NCBI GenBank assembly: GCA_024636585.1 | Contig: JAGXGS010000035.1 | Span: 1-64,000, forward strand | DNA: 64,000 nt | Direction: 5' to 3' | From: Thiogranum sp. | Lineage (GTDB): Bacteria; Pseudomonadota; Gammaproteobacteria; DSM-19610 | Part shown: positions 55,148 to 63,585 of the stretch, in pieces | How the letters are laid out: each line of letters starts with the position of its first letter | How positions within the stretch are numbered: position 1 is the stretch's first letter | Position numbers and translations under genes: made by a program | The notes under the pieces: model-generated | Told to the model about the DNA's origin: nothing | What the model saw: the letters and a program-made list of their open reading frames with translations, nothing else | Databases searched by the model: none

Positions 55148-55188
55148 GCCTGTGAGAAAGATCAGGCCGCAGTGACCACCGCTGTTCC

Positions 55189-56931
55189 CTAGCTGGCGCA
55201 TTCCTGGAATACCCGCTTATCGCAGTTTTCACAGCGTTTGGGATCCAGTCGCGTGAATATCTCCGCTATCGCATCGCTCTTGGTACGGAATATATTTTCC
55301 GCTCCGATGGCATCGACGTACCCGCTCTTGCGCAAGGGCTCGCACAGGCCTTCCTTGACGTTGCACAGGTATAAGCCGCCACCGTAGTTGCGCAACCGAC
55401 GCGCGTGTTGCGCGAGCAATTCCATGCCGGCACTGTCGATGAAATTAATGCCGCTGGCGATGATCAGCAAATGATTGCGCCTGGGATCGCGCTGTTCAAA
55501 AAGATGAAAGCTTTCCGCAACGTGGCTGACAGCGCCGAAGAACAGCGAGCCATCGAGTCGGATGATGCGCAGTTGTGGGCATTCGGTCAGACCCGTCTTG
55601 ACCACCATGGTGTGACGCGGATTGGCAGGATCGGGCGTAACGGTGTAGACGCGCGGCTTCGCGGTGCGGTTCAGGTACAACACCAGCGACAGGATTACCC
55701 CGGCGTAGATAGCGAATTCGAGTTCCGCGAACAGCGTCGCCAGAAAGGTTACCAGCAGCACCGCAGAGTCGGATCGGGTGGTTCTGAGGATGATCCTGAT
55801 ATGGTGGAAGTCGATCAGGTTGTAGGCGACCAGCAGAATAACCGCGGCCATTGCCGGAATCGGCAGATATGCTGTCAGTGGCGCAACTAACAGCAGGATT
55901 GCGGCCAGCATCAGAGCAGCAAATATTGCTGCCATCGGCGTCTGCGCACCGGCCGCATAGTTAATGCCGGAACGGGTGAACGAACCCGAGCCGGCATAAC
56001 TCGAGAAGAAACTGCCGACCAGATTGGACAGGCCTTGGCCGATAAATTCCTGATTGCCATTGATGCGCTGCTCGGATTTTGCCGCCACTGATCGCGCGAT
56101 GGAGACTGCTTCGATCAGACCCAGCATCGCGATCGCCAGCGCTCCCGGCGCCAGCATTTTCAGTGTCGCCAGGGAGAAGTCCGGGCGCGATAAAGGCGGC
56201 AGATGGGCGGGTAGTGAGCCAATCAGCCGGACGTCATGTGCGGCACCATCCAGGGCCAGGCTCAGCACACTGCCGATCACCAGGGCAAACAACATGCCGG
56301 GCCAGCTGGGGCGATAGTGCTTGATAAGGAGCGCGCTCACCAGCGTCGCGCTGGCTACAGCTACCGCAAACACATTGATGTCCGCCAGCTGGTGATACAG
56401 ATCCATCCACGTGTGCAGAAACGACGCGCCGGCTGGCAGGTTGACACCCAGATAGTGCTTGAGCTGACTGGTCGCAATCAGGATCGCCGCCCCGGCGGTA
56501 AAGCCGATTACTACGCTGTGGGAAATGAAATTCACCAGAGCGCCCATGCGCGCCAGTCCGAGGATAAATTGATAGGCACCGGCGAGGAAAGTGAGCGTCA
56601 GGGCCAGGCTAATGTATCCGGCGCTGCCGGGTTCGGCGAACGGCGCGATGGTTGTGAATACGACAATCGAAATGGCAGTCGTCGGTCCAGAAATCAGGTG
56701 ATGCGAGGAACCGAATAACGCAGCCACGATCGGCGTCACAATGGCGGTATACAAGCCATACTGCGGTGGCAGGCCGGCGATCAGTGCAAATGCGACGCCC
56801 TGCGGGAGCACGATCACAGCGCCGGTCAGGCCCGCCATCAGATCGGCAACCAGCGAGCGCCGATTGATCATAGATGCCCAGTGCAGGAACGGAAAGATCC
56901 TGGCCCAGTGGATGGTCTTCGGCGAACTCAT
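55189..56931 (-). CDS. SulP family (SLC26) anion transporter with STAS domain
   Basis: 580 aa. Membrane domain at about 20-430 opens with LVADLMAGLTGAVIVLPQGV and continues with GLPPQYGLYTAIVTPIVAAL, typical SulP signatures. A STAS domain occupies about 450-560 (LRIIRLDGSLFFGAVSHVAE, NFIDSAGMELLAQHA). The C-terminus has a short Cys motif (RCENCDKRVFQECAS) beyond the STAS domain that might bind metal. Substrates of the family include sulfate and bicarbonate; sequence alone does not decide. It is a single gene. Confidence 0.9.
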   Translation of the reverse strand: MSSPKTIHWARIFPFLHWASMINRRSLVADLMAGLTGAVIVLPQGVAFALIAGLPPQYGLYTAIVTPIVAALFGSSHHLISGPTTAISIVVFTTIAPFAEPGSAGYISLALTLTFLAGAYQFILGLARMGALVNFISHSVVIGFTAGAAILIATSQLKHYLGVNLPAGASFLHTWMDLYHQLADINVFAVAVASATLVSALLIKHYRPSWPGMLFALVIGSVLSLALDGAAHDVRLIGSLPAHLPPLSRPDFSLATLKMLAPGALAIAMLGLIEAVSIARSVAAKSEQRINGNQEFIGQGLSNLVGSFFSSYAGSGSFTRSGINYAAGAQTPMAAIFAALMLAAILLLVAPLTAYLPIPAMAAVILLVAYNLIDFHHIRIILRTTRSDSAVLLVTFLATLFAELEFAIYAGVILSLVLYLNRTAKPRVYTVTPDPANPRHTMVVKTGLTECPQLRIIRLDGSLFFGAVSHVAESFHLFEQRDPRRNHLLIIASGINFIDSAGMELLAQHARRLRNYGGGLYLCNVKEGLCEPLRKSGYVDAIGAENIFRTKSDAIAEIFTRLDPKRCENCDKRVFQECAS

Positions 56932-57092
56932 AGTGGATGAAATCCTTCGTACTTCGATAAATTCGGATCAACCAACAGCCTGCTTTGCGCAGAGGCGTTG
57001 CATTGCGAGCCGAATCCGAAATGCCTTAACAGCAGCAGGGCTGCCGGTGGTAATTAGCTGGTTTTTCTGGTGCCCGGTGAGGGTATTGAAAT

Positions 57093-57179
57093 TGGTGCCG
57101 AGGAGAGGACTTGAACCTCCACGGGGTTTCCCCCACTAGCACCTGAAGCTAGCGTGTCTACCAATTTCACCACCTCGGC
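57093..57179 (-). tRNA. tRNA-Leu(CAG)
   Basis: On the minus strand the acceptor stem GCCGAGG pairs with CCTCGGC, then A and an encoded CCA (TGG at 57093-57095 on the plus strand). The D arm holds TGGTGAAATTGGTAGACACG, the anticodon arm is CTAGC-TTCAGGT-GCTAG with anticodon CAG, a long class II variable arm (gtgggggaaaccccgt) follows, and the T arm is GAGGTTCAAGTCCTC. This is a leucine tRNA reading CUG. It lies between sulP and rnr. Confidence 0.95.
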
Positions 57180-57287
57180 ATGACTGACCAGCAGAACGCC
57201 GATACAGCAAGCCGCGAACTTTACCGCTCGTGCGCGTCCGTGTCAATTTCGTTTTCCTTTGCGGGCCAAGTTGGTTAGCATGCGCGG

Positions 57288-59570
57288 ATGACAAAAAAGC
57301 CTGAGAAGAAAGTGCGCTTTACGGTGGATCCCCATGCCGAGCGCGAAGCGTCCAAGTACGAAAGCCCGATCCCGAGCCGGGAATTCATCCTTGCACTGCT
57401 GAAAGAAGCCGACCGTCTAATGACGCGCGAAGAGCTTACCGCCGCCTGTAATCTGACGGAGGAGGGCGATGTCGAGGCAATGCGCCGGCGACTGCGCGCC
57501 ATGGAACGTGATGGACAGTTGTTGCGCAACCGGCGCGGCGGCTATGGACTTGTGGAGCGCATGGACATGGTGCGCGGCCGTATCATCGGGCATCCGGACG
57601 GCTTCGGCTTCCTGGTGCCGGACGAAGGCGGCGATGACCTGTTCATGTCACCGCGTGAAATGCGCATGGTGCTGAACGGGGACCGGGTAGTGGCTCGGGT
57701 GACCGGGATCGACCGGCGCGGCCGTCGCGAGGGCAGTGTCGTCGAAGTGCTGGAGCGCAACACCCATCGGGTGGTGGGCCGCATCTACTTCGAGCGCGGT
57801 ATCAGCTTCGTAGATCCGGATCACAAACGTTTGACGCAGGAAATCCAGATTCCGCCCGAAGATACCGGCGGTGCCGAACACGGTCAGTTTGTTACCGCAG
57901 AAATCATCGCTCAACCCAGTCGCCGCGCCGGGCCGATCGGACGGGTCGTCGAGGTCATTGGCGATCATATGGCGCCGGGCATGGAAATCGATGTAGCGAT
58001 CCGGGCGCACGAGTTGCCGCTCGAGTGGCCGGACGCGGTCGAGGATGAAATTCAGCACCTCGCAGAAACGGTTCCGGCGGAAGCCGCGCGTGAACGCGAG
58101 GATCTGCGCGAGCTGCCCCTGGTTACTATCGACGGTGCTGATTCCCGCGATTTCGATGATGCCGTGTTCTGCAAGCGTACGCCGCGGGGCTGGCGCCTCA
58201 CTGTGGCGATTGCCGATGTGTCGCATTACGTCAAGCCCGGCACTGCGCTCGATACCGAAGGTCAACTGCGTGGCAACTCGGTGTATTTCCCCGAGCGGGT
58301 GATCCCGATGTTACCCGAAGTGCTGTCAAACGGTCTGTGCTCGCTGAATCCGGATGTCGATCGGCTGTGCATGGTCTGCGAGATGTATGTGGACGAGGAG
58401 GGCAAGATTACCCGTTCACGTTTCACCGATGCGGTGATGCGATCGCATGCGCGACTGACGTATGACGAGGTTGCCGCGATGCTGATCGACGGCGATCAGG
58501 CGCTGCGCGCGAAGTATGCGGGCGTGATCGACAACCTCGAACAGTTGCATGCGTTATATAAAGTTCTTCGGAAGATTCGCAGCAAACGCGGCGCGATTGA
58601 TTTCGAAACCACCGAGACGCGCATTGCCTTCGGTGCCGATCGCAAGATTGAACGGATCGTGCCGGTGGTGCGCAACGATGCGCACAAGATTATCGAAGAA
58701 TGCATGATTGCCGCGAATGTGTGCACGGCGCGTTTTCTTGGCCGGCACAAGATGCCGACGCTGTATCGGGTTCACGAGGGACCGCAGGCTGACAAGCTGA
58801 CCGACCTGCGGGAATTTCTTGGCGAACTGGGTCTGTCGCTGGGTGGTGGTGACAAGCCGCGAGCCGGTGATTATGCAAAACTGCTGAAATCCATCCAGAC
58901 ACGGCCGGATGCGCATCTGATTCAGACCGTCATGTTGCGGTCTATGTCGCAGGCGCGCTACAGCCCGGACAACATCGGGCATTTCGGACTGGCGCACGAT
59001 GATTACCTGCACTTCACTTCGCCGATCCGACGCTATCCGGATCTGCTGGTGCATCGGGCTATTCGTCATCATCTGTATGCCGAGGACAAATCGCCCCGGG
59101 CATTTGCATACACAACCAGTGATATGCAGTCGCTGGGCGAACACTGCTCCATGACCGAGCGACGTGCTGATGAAGCCACTCGCGATGCCGTCGACTGGCT
59201 GAAGTGTGAATACATGCTCGATAAGGTCGGTGAGGAATACGACGGTATTATTACCAGCGTCACCTCATTTGGCATTTTTGTCGAACTGCAGGAAATATAC
59301 GTCGAAGGGCTGGTTCACATCACCGCGCTGCAGAACGATTACTACCACTTTGACCCCGCCGGTCATCGCCTCCGTGGCGATCGCACCGGGCGCATGTATC
59401 GGCTGGGTGATGCAGTGCAGGTAAAAGTGGTTCGGGTAGATCTTGACGAGCGCAAAATGGATTTCGAGCTGGCAGCCTCTGCGCAATCAGAGGCGGAGAA
59501 AGAGATTGAGAAGGCAGCGCCGAAATCCGGGCGTAGAAAAACCCGTAGCAAACGAAGGAGACAGAAATGA
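57288..59570 (+). CDS. rnr: Ribonuclease R
   Basis: 760 aa. An N-terminal helix-turn-helix (about 25-85), two cold-shock domains, an RNB catalytic domain (about 260-590) with LVTIDGADSRDFDDAVFCKR carrying the four catalytic Asp, and an S1 domain (about 640-725, GEEYDGIITSVTSFGIFVEL). The end is a Lys/Arg-rich tail (KSGRRKTRSKRRRQK). It degrades structured RNA 3' to 5'. It is shorter than E. coli RNase R (813 aa) mainly in the tail. The stop overlaps the next gene (ATGA). Confidence 0.96.
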   Translation: MTKKPEKKVRFTVDPHAEREASKYESPIPSREFILALLKEADRLMTREELTAACNLTEEGDVEAMRRRLRAMERDGQLLRNRRGGYGLVERMDMVRGRIIGHPDGFGFLVPDEGGDDLFMSPREMRMVLNGDRVVARVTGIDRRGRREGSVVEVLERNTHRVVGRIYFERGISFVDPDHKRLTQEIQIPPEDTGGAEHGQFVTAEIIAQPSRRAGPIGRVVEVIGDHMAPGMEIDVAIRAHELPLEWPDAVEDEIQHLAETVPAEAAREREDLRELPLVTIDGADSRDFDDAVFCKRTPRGWRLTVAIADVSHYVKPGTALDTEGQLRGNSVYFPERVIPMLPEVLSNGLCSLNPDVDRLCMVCEMYVDEEGKITRSRFTDAVMRSHARLTYDEVAAMLIDGDQALRAKYAGVIDNLEQLHALYKVLRKIRSKRGAIDFETTETRIAFGADRKIERIVPVVRNDAHKIIEECMIAANVCTARFLGRHKMPTLYRVHEGPQADKLTDLREFLGELGLSLGGGDKPRAGDYAKLLKSIQTRPDAHLIQTVMLRSMSQARYSPDNIGHFGLAHDDYLHFTSPIRRYPDLLVHRAIRHHLYAEDKSPRAFAYTTSDMQSLGEHCSMTERRADEATRDAVDWLKCEYMLDKVGEEYDGIITSVTSFGIFVELQEIYVEGLVHITALQNDYYHFDPAGHRLRGDRTGRMYRLGDAVQVKVVRVDLDERKMDFELAASAQSEAEKEIEKAAPKSGRRKTRSKRRRQK

Positions 59571-60217
59571 GTCTGGTAAAATATTCAGTTATTGGTGTGG
59601 TTTTGTTGGGTCTCACCGGCTGCGCCACTGATGATCCAAACCGGCGCGCCAAGACCGGTGCAGCGGTGGGTGCTATTACCGGAGCAGTGCTGGGCAGCCA
59701 GGTCAGCGGCGGTCCCAAGGGTGCTGTGGCGGGTGCGATCGTAGGCGGAATCGCCGGTGGTTCGGTAGGCAACTACATGGATCAGCAGCAACGCGATTTT
59801 GAAGCTGCGCTGGCTGAAGAGCAGCGTCAGAACGACCTGGAAATCCAGCGCATGCAGGATGAAACGCTGAAGATCGATGTGTCTAATGAAGTGTCATTCG
59901 ACTTTGATAGCGCGAATCTCAAACCGGCGTTCACAACAACTCTGGACAAGGTTGCAAGAGTTCTGCAGCGTTATCCGAAGACCACCGTTACTATCGTTGG
60001 GCATACCGACAGCACCGGTTCCGAGGCTTATAATCAGCAGCTTTCGGAGCGCCGGGCGCGTAATGTCGCGGACTATCTGATCGGTCGCGGCGTCCTTGCC
60101 GAACGGATGTTCTCTCTCGGACAGGGCGAGTCCCAGCCGCGTGCCACGAACGCGACCGAGGCGGGTCGCCAGCTCAACCGTCGGGTCGAGATTCTGGTTC
60201 AGCCGATCGTTGAGTAA
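59567..60217 (+). CDS. OmpA-family lipoprotein with glycine-zipper region
   Basis: 216 aa. Lipoprotein signal with LTGCA (Cys at about 19). A glycine-zipper region (about 30-70; GAAVGAITGAVLGSQVSGG, GAIVGGIAGGSVGNYMD) may insert in the membrane. The OmpA C-terminal peptidoglycan-binding domain (about 105-215) contains VEFDF-like VSFDFDSANLKP and the HTDSTGSEAYNQQLSERRA signature. It should link the outer membrane to peptidoglycan. It is coupled to rnr by a four-base overlap, unusual company for an envelope protein, and precedes rlmB by 42 bases. Confidence 0.9.
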   Translation: MSLVKYSVIGVVLLGLTGCATDDPNRRAKTGAAVGAITGAVLGSQVSGGPKGAVAGAIVGGIAGGSVGNYMDQQQRDFEAALAEEQRQNDLEIQRMQDETLKIDVSNEVSFDFDSANLKPAFTTTLDKVARVLQRYPKTTVTIVGHTDSTGSEAYNQQLSERRARNVADYLIGRGVLAERMFSLGQGESQPRATNATEAGRQLNRRVEILVQPIVE

Positions 60218-60259
60218 GTATCGGCAAGTCGTTTCGGCCAGATCTCGCAGTGTTGCCTC

Positions 60260-61003
60260 ATGAATAAGGCCGAGCATGTGTTCGGCGTGCATGCGGTGCG
60301 CGGCGTTCTGCAGCGCAATCCGGAGCGCATCGCACTGTTGATGGTCCTGGAGTCGCGTGGAGACGCGCGCATCGAGGAGCTTCTGCAGCTGGCAACGACC
60401 GCCAGCGTACCCTTGCGCCGGGTGTCGCGTCGTGAACTCGACGACGAGGTGCCGGGCGTCAGTCACCAGGGTGTCGTGGCACTGATCGGAAGTGCGCCGA
60501 ACCTCGGGGAGCAGGACCTGCCGCAACTGCTGGCCGGTCTGGACCATCCGCCTTTTCTGTTGATTCTCGATGGCATACAGGATCCGCATAATCTCGGCGC
60601 CTGTTTACGGAGTGCCGACGCAGCGGGCGTGGATGCGGTGATTCTTCCCAAGGACCGGTCCGTGCCGCTGAATGCCACGGTACGCAAGGTCGCTTGCGGG
60701 GCGGCAGAAGCGGTACCGGTGATACGGGTTACCAACCTGGCGCGCACGCTGCGCACGCTGCGCGATGCCGGCGTGTGGCTGTATGGGGCGGCGGGGGATG
60801 CCACGCAGTCAGTGTATGAAACCGACCTGGGTGGTCCGATCGCACTGCTGCTGGGCGGCGAAGGCAAAGGACTGCGGCGTCTGACCCGTGAACACTGCGA
60901 CGGCCTGGTATCGATTCCCATGGCCGGCTCGGTGAGCAGCCTGAATGTGTCGGTGGCGACCGGGATCTGCCTGTTTGAAGCGCGCCGCCAGCGTCAGGCA
61001 TAG
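60260..61003 (+). CDS. rlmB: 23S rRNA (guanosine-2'-O-)-methyltransferase RlmB
   Basis: 247 aa. N-terminal L30e-like substrate domain (FGVHAVRGVLQRNPERIALL). The SpoU methyltransferase domain carries LDGIQDPHNLGACLRSADAA (motif 1), LLLGGEGKGLRRLT (motif 2) and IPMAGSVSSLNVSVATGICL (motif 3), which form the trefoil knot binding SAM. It methylates G2251 of 23S rRNA (E. coli numbering). Placement between rnr and rpsF is as in many gammaproteobacteria. Confidence 0.96.
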   Translation: MNKAEHVFGVHAVRGVLQRNPERIALLMVLESRGDARIEELLQLATTASVPLRRVSRRELDDEVPGVSHQGVVALIGSAPNLGEQDLPQLLAGLDHPPFLLILDGIQDPHNLGACLRSADAAGVDAVILPKDRSVPLNATVRKVACGAAEAVPVIRVTNLARTLRTLRDAGVWLYGAAGDATQSVYETDLGGPIALLLGGEGKGLRRLTREHCDGLVSIPMAGSVSSLNVSVATGICLFEARRQRQA

Positions 61004-61037
61004 CCTGTCTCCCGCTGAACTTTACGCAGGCCGTTGC

Positions 61038-61066
61038 TTGCGGGTTGAAGCATTCCTGCGTAGAAT
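61038..61066 (+). promoter_or_regulatory. Sigma-70 promoter of the rpsF operon
   Basis: TTGCGG, 17 bases, TAGAAT. Transcription would start at about 61073, 72 bases before the rpsF ATG, leaving room for a leader where bS6:bS18 might bind for autoregulation as known in E. coli and others. I did not identify that RNA motif with confidence. Confidence 0.55.
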
Positions 61067-61144
61067 GCCATCGTTTTACGCGCGTCCGCGCGCCTCCTTG
61101 CCCTTCGCTTCGGCGGAGAGCTGCTAAATCCGAAAGGAGCTACA

Positions 61145-61633
61145 ATGCGTCATTACGAAATAGTGTTCATGGTCCACCCGGACCAGAGCGAGCAAGTCCC
61201 TGCCATGGTGGAACGTTATCGTTCGACCATCGAAACCTCCGGTGGAGCAATACATCGTCTGGAGGACTGGGGTCGCCGCCAGCTCGCATATCCGATACAG
61301 AAACTCGCCAAAGCCCACTACGTGCTGATGAATATCGAGTGCGACACCGAAACGTTGAACGAGCTGGAAAGCGCGTTCCGCTTCAATGATGCCGTACTGC
61401 GTAACCTGATCATTTCGCGCAAGGAAGCCGTGACCGATCCTTCGTTCCTGGTAAAACGCGGTGATGACCGGGAAGACCGCGAGGAAGCGCCGCGTCGTCG
61501 CAGCAGCAGTGATGACGAGTCTGGTACGCCGGAAACGAAAGACGAGGCGCAGGCCAAAGACAGCGATACCGGTTCCGCTTCCGATTCCGATTCCGATTCC
61601 GATTCCGATTCAGAGGAACGTGCAGGCGCCTGA
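61145..61633 (+). CDS. rpsF: Ribosomal protein bS6 with acidic Ser-Asp tail
   Basis: 162 aa against about 131-135 in E. coli. The core is standard bS6 ([20 protein letters not shown] at the start, then [20 protein letters not shown]). Residues about 115-162 form a highly acidic, disordered tail ending in S-D repeats ([18 protein letters not shown]). Acidic tails occur on bS6 of E. coli too, where RimK adds Glu residues, but the long Ser-Asp run is unusual. It is encoded by a tandem TTCCGA repeat. GGAG lies eight bases before the ATG. Confidence 0.96.
   Translation: MRHYEIVFMVHPDQSEQVPAMVERYRSTIETSGGAIHRLEDWGRRQLAYPIQKLAKAHYVLMNIECDTETLNELESAFRFNDAVLRNLIISRKEAVTDPSFLVKRGDDREDREEAPRRRSSSDDESGTPETKDEAQAKDSDTGSASDSDSDSDSDSEERAGA
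61573..61612 (+). repeat. TTCCGA hexanucleotide tandem repeat in rpsF
   Basis: Five perfect TTCCGA units (61579-61608), preceded by TTCCGC and followed by TTCAGA-like sequence, encode the Ser-Asp run. The unit length of six keeps the frame, so slippage would change the tail length by two residues per unit. Confidence 0.85.
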
Positions 61634-61741
61634 GCGTCCCTGACCGACTGAACGGATTCGTTCCGTTGAGCCGGGCAGCGAGTTGCACCTGTTAAAGATT
61701 CAGGCCGTTGCATTGCGCGGCTGAGACCAGAGGTTAAAGAT

Positions 61742-61972
61742 ATGTCCCGTTTTTTTCGTCGCCGTAAATTCTGCCGCTTTACTGCGGAAGGCACCAAGGA
61801 AATTGATTACAAAGATCTTCAGACATTGAAGAATTACGTTTCCGAGACCGGCAAAATCGTGCCGAGCCGGATTACCGGTACCAAGGCAAAATATCAGCGT
61901 CAGCTGGCAACCGCTGTTAAGCGGGCACGTTTTCTGGCGCTGCTGCCTTACTGCGATTCCCACAAGGGCTGA
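61742..61972 (+). CDS. rpsR: Ribosomal protein bS18
   Basis: 76 aa, usual length. The sequence [20 protein letters not shown] followed by [19 protein letters not shown] is standard bS18. It binds bS6 in the 30S platform. It follows rpsF by about 108 bases in the same operon. RimI, encoded at 40.2 kb, acetylates the N-terminus of this protein in E. coli. Confidence 0.97.
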   Translation: MSRFFRRRKFCRFTAEGTKEIDYKDLQTLKNYVSETGKIVPSRITGTKAKYQRQLATAVKRARFLALLPYCDSHKG

Positions 61973-62011
61973 TAACATGCGGCCGACGGCCGGCGCAGCA
62001 GGATTCAGATA

Positions 62012-62935
62012 GTGCGAGCGCTGGCTGGTTTTATCGTTGCAGGGTGGTATCAGGCGATACTGGTTATTGTCCTCAGCACCTTGTTGAGTTATCTGGCGCC
62101 ACCGCTGACTTCGATCCTGGGTTATGGTGGTGCCGCGGCGCTGGCGCTCTACAGCCTCCACGAGGGGCCTCGGTCCGGCGCAATGGTCATGCTGCTTGCG
62201 GCACTGCTGCTCGGTCTGCTGGCTGAACTGGTGCTGGGACAGGGCCTTGCGGTCGTCGTTGTTTCACTGCTGCTGTGGGTGCCGGTGTGGCTGGCTGCAC
62301 TGGTACTGCGGATGACTGCATCGCCGGCAGCAGTCATGCTGGTGCTGACAAGTCTGGCAATGTCAGTTGTGCTGCTGGTATTTGTGCTGCCTGGCGACCC
62401 GGTTTCGTGGTGGCTGAATCACCTGCAGGGCATGGTCGATGCCGTGGTGACGCAGCAGGAACTTGCGGTGGACCGGCAGGCGCTGGACGAATTCATGCAG
62501 CAGGTGGCGCCGTTGATGACCGGGATACTGGCGGCAGGACTGACTTTCGCCGCGTTGACCTGCGTGGTGGTGGGGCGCTGGTGGCAGGCGATGCTGGTTA
62601 ATCCCGGTGGCCTGCGCAAGGAGTTTTACGCATTGCGCCTAAACCGGCATCTGTCGCTGTTCGGCATTGCGTTGATCGGCCTGGCGGCATTTGCGCCGGG
62701 TGGCGCGGGTACACTGGCGCTGCAGGGGGCGCTGATTGTAGCGGTGCCTTTTTTGTTTGTGGGTCTCGCGGTCATACACGCGTCGCTGGCAAACCTGGGT
62801 GCATCTAAGGCCTGGCTGATCGGCACGTATATATTGATGAGCCTGCTGCCACAGGTGTTAATGATGGTGATGGTCGCCGGAGCGCTGGATCCCTGGCTGG
62901 ATTTGCGCCAAAGAACCGCAACTAAACTGAATTAA
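62012..62935 (+). CDS. DUF2232 membrane protein
   Basis: 307 aa with GTG start. Eight or so hydrophobic helices. The first is VAGWYQAILVIVLSTLLSYL; later ones include GGAAALALYSLHEGPRSGAMVM and FAALTCVVVGRWWQAMLVNPGG, which carry the family-typical RWWQAML-x-NPGG(L)R-x-EF stretch. DUF2232 proteins lie between rpsR and rplI in many proteobacteria and Firmicutes relatives, and the function is unknown. Some resemble the S component of ECF transporters in fold. It lies 39 bases after rpsR and 29 before rplI. Confidence 0.88.
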   Translation: MRALAGFIVAGWYQAILVIVLSTLLSYLAPPLTSILGYGGAAALALYSLHEGPRSGAMVMLLAALLLGLLAELVLGQGLAVVVVSLLLWVPVWLAALVLRMTASPAAVMLVLTSLAMSVVLLVFVLPGDPVSWWLNHLQGMVDAVVTQQELAVDRQALDEFMQQVAPLMTGILAAGLTFAALTCVVVGRWWQAMLVNPGGLRKEFYALRLNRHLSLFGIALIGLAAFAPGGAGTLALQGALIVAVPFLFVGLAVIHASLANLGASKAWLIGTYILMSLLPQVLMMVMVAGALDPWLDLRQRTATKLN

Positions 62936-62964
62936 AGCCGCATGAGCAAGGGTAGGGTAGAACG

Positions 62965-63411
62965 ATGGAAGTCATCCTGTTGGAACGAGTAGAAAATCTG
63001 GGCAACCTGGGCGACCGGGTTAATGTGAAACCGGGCTACGGACGTAATTTCCTGATTCCGGGTGGCAAGGCGACGCCCGCCACCGAAGAACATATCAAAG
63101 CTTTCGAGGCTCGCCGCGCGGAACTCGAGGCGGCAGCGGCTACAGCGCGGGAAGCCGCCGAGGCGCGCCGTGAGAAAATGACTGATATGGTCGTGACGAT
63201 CAAGGCCAAGGCCGGCGAAGAAGGCAAGCTGTTCGGTTCAGTCGGTAATGCGGACATTGCTGAAGCCCTCAATGCGGCCGGCGTCGAAGTCGAGCGCAGC
63301 GAAGTGCGGATGCCGGAAGGTCCGTTCCGCCAGATCGGTGAATACATGGTCCCGCTGCACCTGCATACCGATGTGGATGGCGAGATCAAGGTCATAATCG
63401 AAGCCGAATAA
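62965..63411 (+). CDS. rplI: Ribosomal protein bL9
   Basis: 148 aa, usual length. N-terminal RNA-binding domain ([20 protein letters not shown] and [17 protein letters not shown]), a long connecting helix (about 42-75, Ala/Glu/Arg rich) and a C-terminal domain ([16 protein letters not shown]). It binds 23S rRNA near the L1 stalk. It is the last gene of the rpsF operon before the hairpin at 63.4 kb. Confidence 0.97.
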   Translation: MEVILLERVENLGNLGDRVNVKPGYGRNFLIPGGKATPATEEHIKAFEARRAELEAAAATAREAAEARREKMTDMVVTIKAKAGEEGKLFGSVGNADIAEALNAAGVEVERSEVRMPEGPFRQIGEYMVPLHLHTDVDGEIKVIIEAE

Positions 63412-63422
63412 GCGCAGATCTT

Positions 63423-63451
63423 CCCTGCTGCTGCCGGTGGTAGCAGCAGGG
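63423..63451 (+). terminator. Hairpin after rplI
   Basis: CCCTGCTGCT and AGCAGCAGGG form a 10-bp stem, extendable by GCC/GGT. No U tract follows directly, although an A run comes later. It likely closes the rpsF-rplI transcript or protects its 3' end, with dnaB starting 135 bases later. Confidence 0.6.
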
Positions 63452-63585
63452 ACACAGCGTCAGAAAAAAATCGGTTTGTGTGGGGTAAACGGGTCCGTAA
63501 ATTGCGTCCTTGAGCACCGCGTGCAAGCGTTCTAGTATGCGTGCTCCTACCCACAATGCATTTTACATAGTCAATCGGAGGACGG

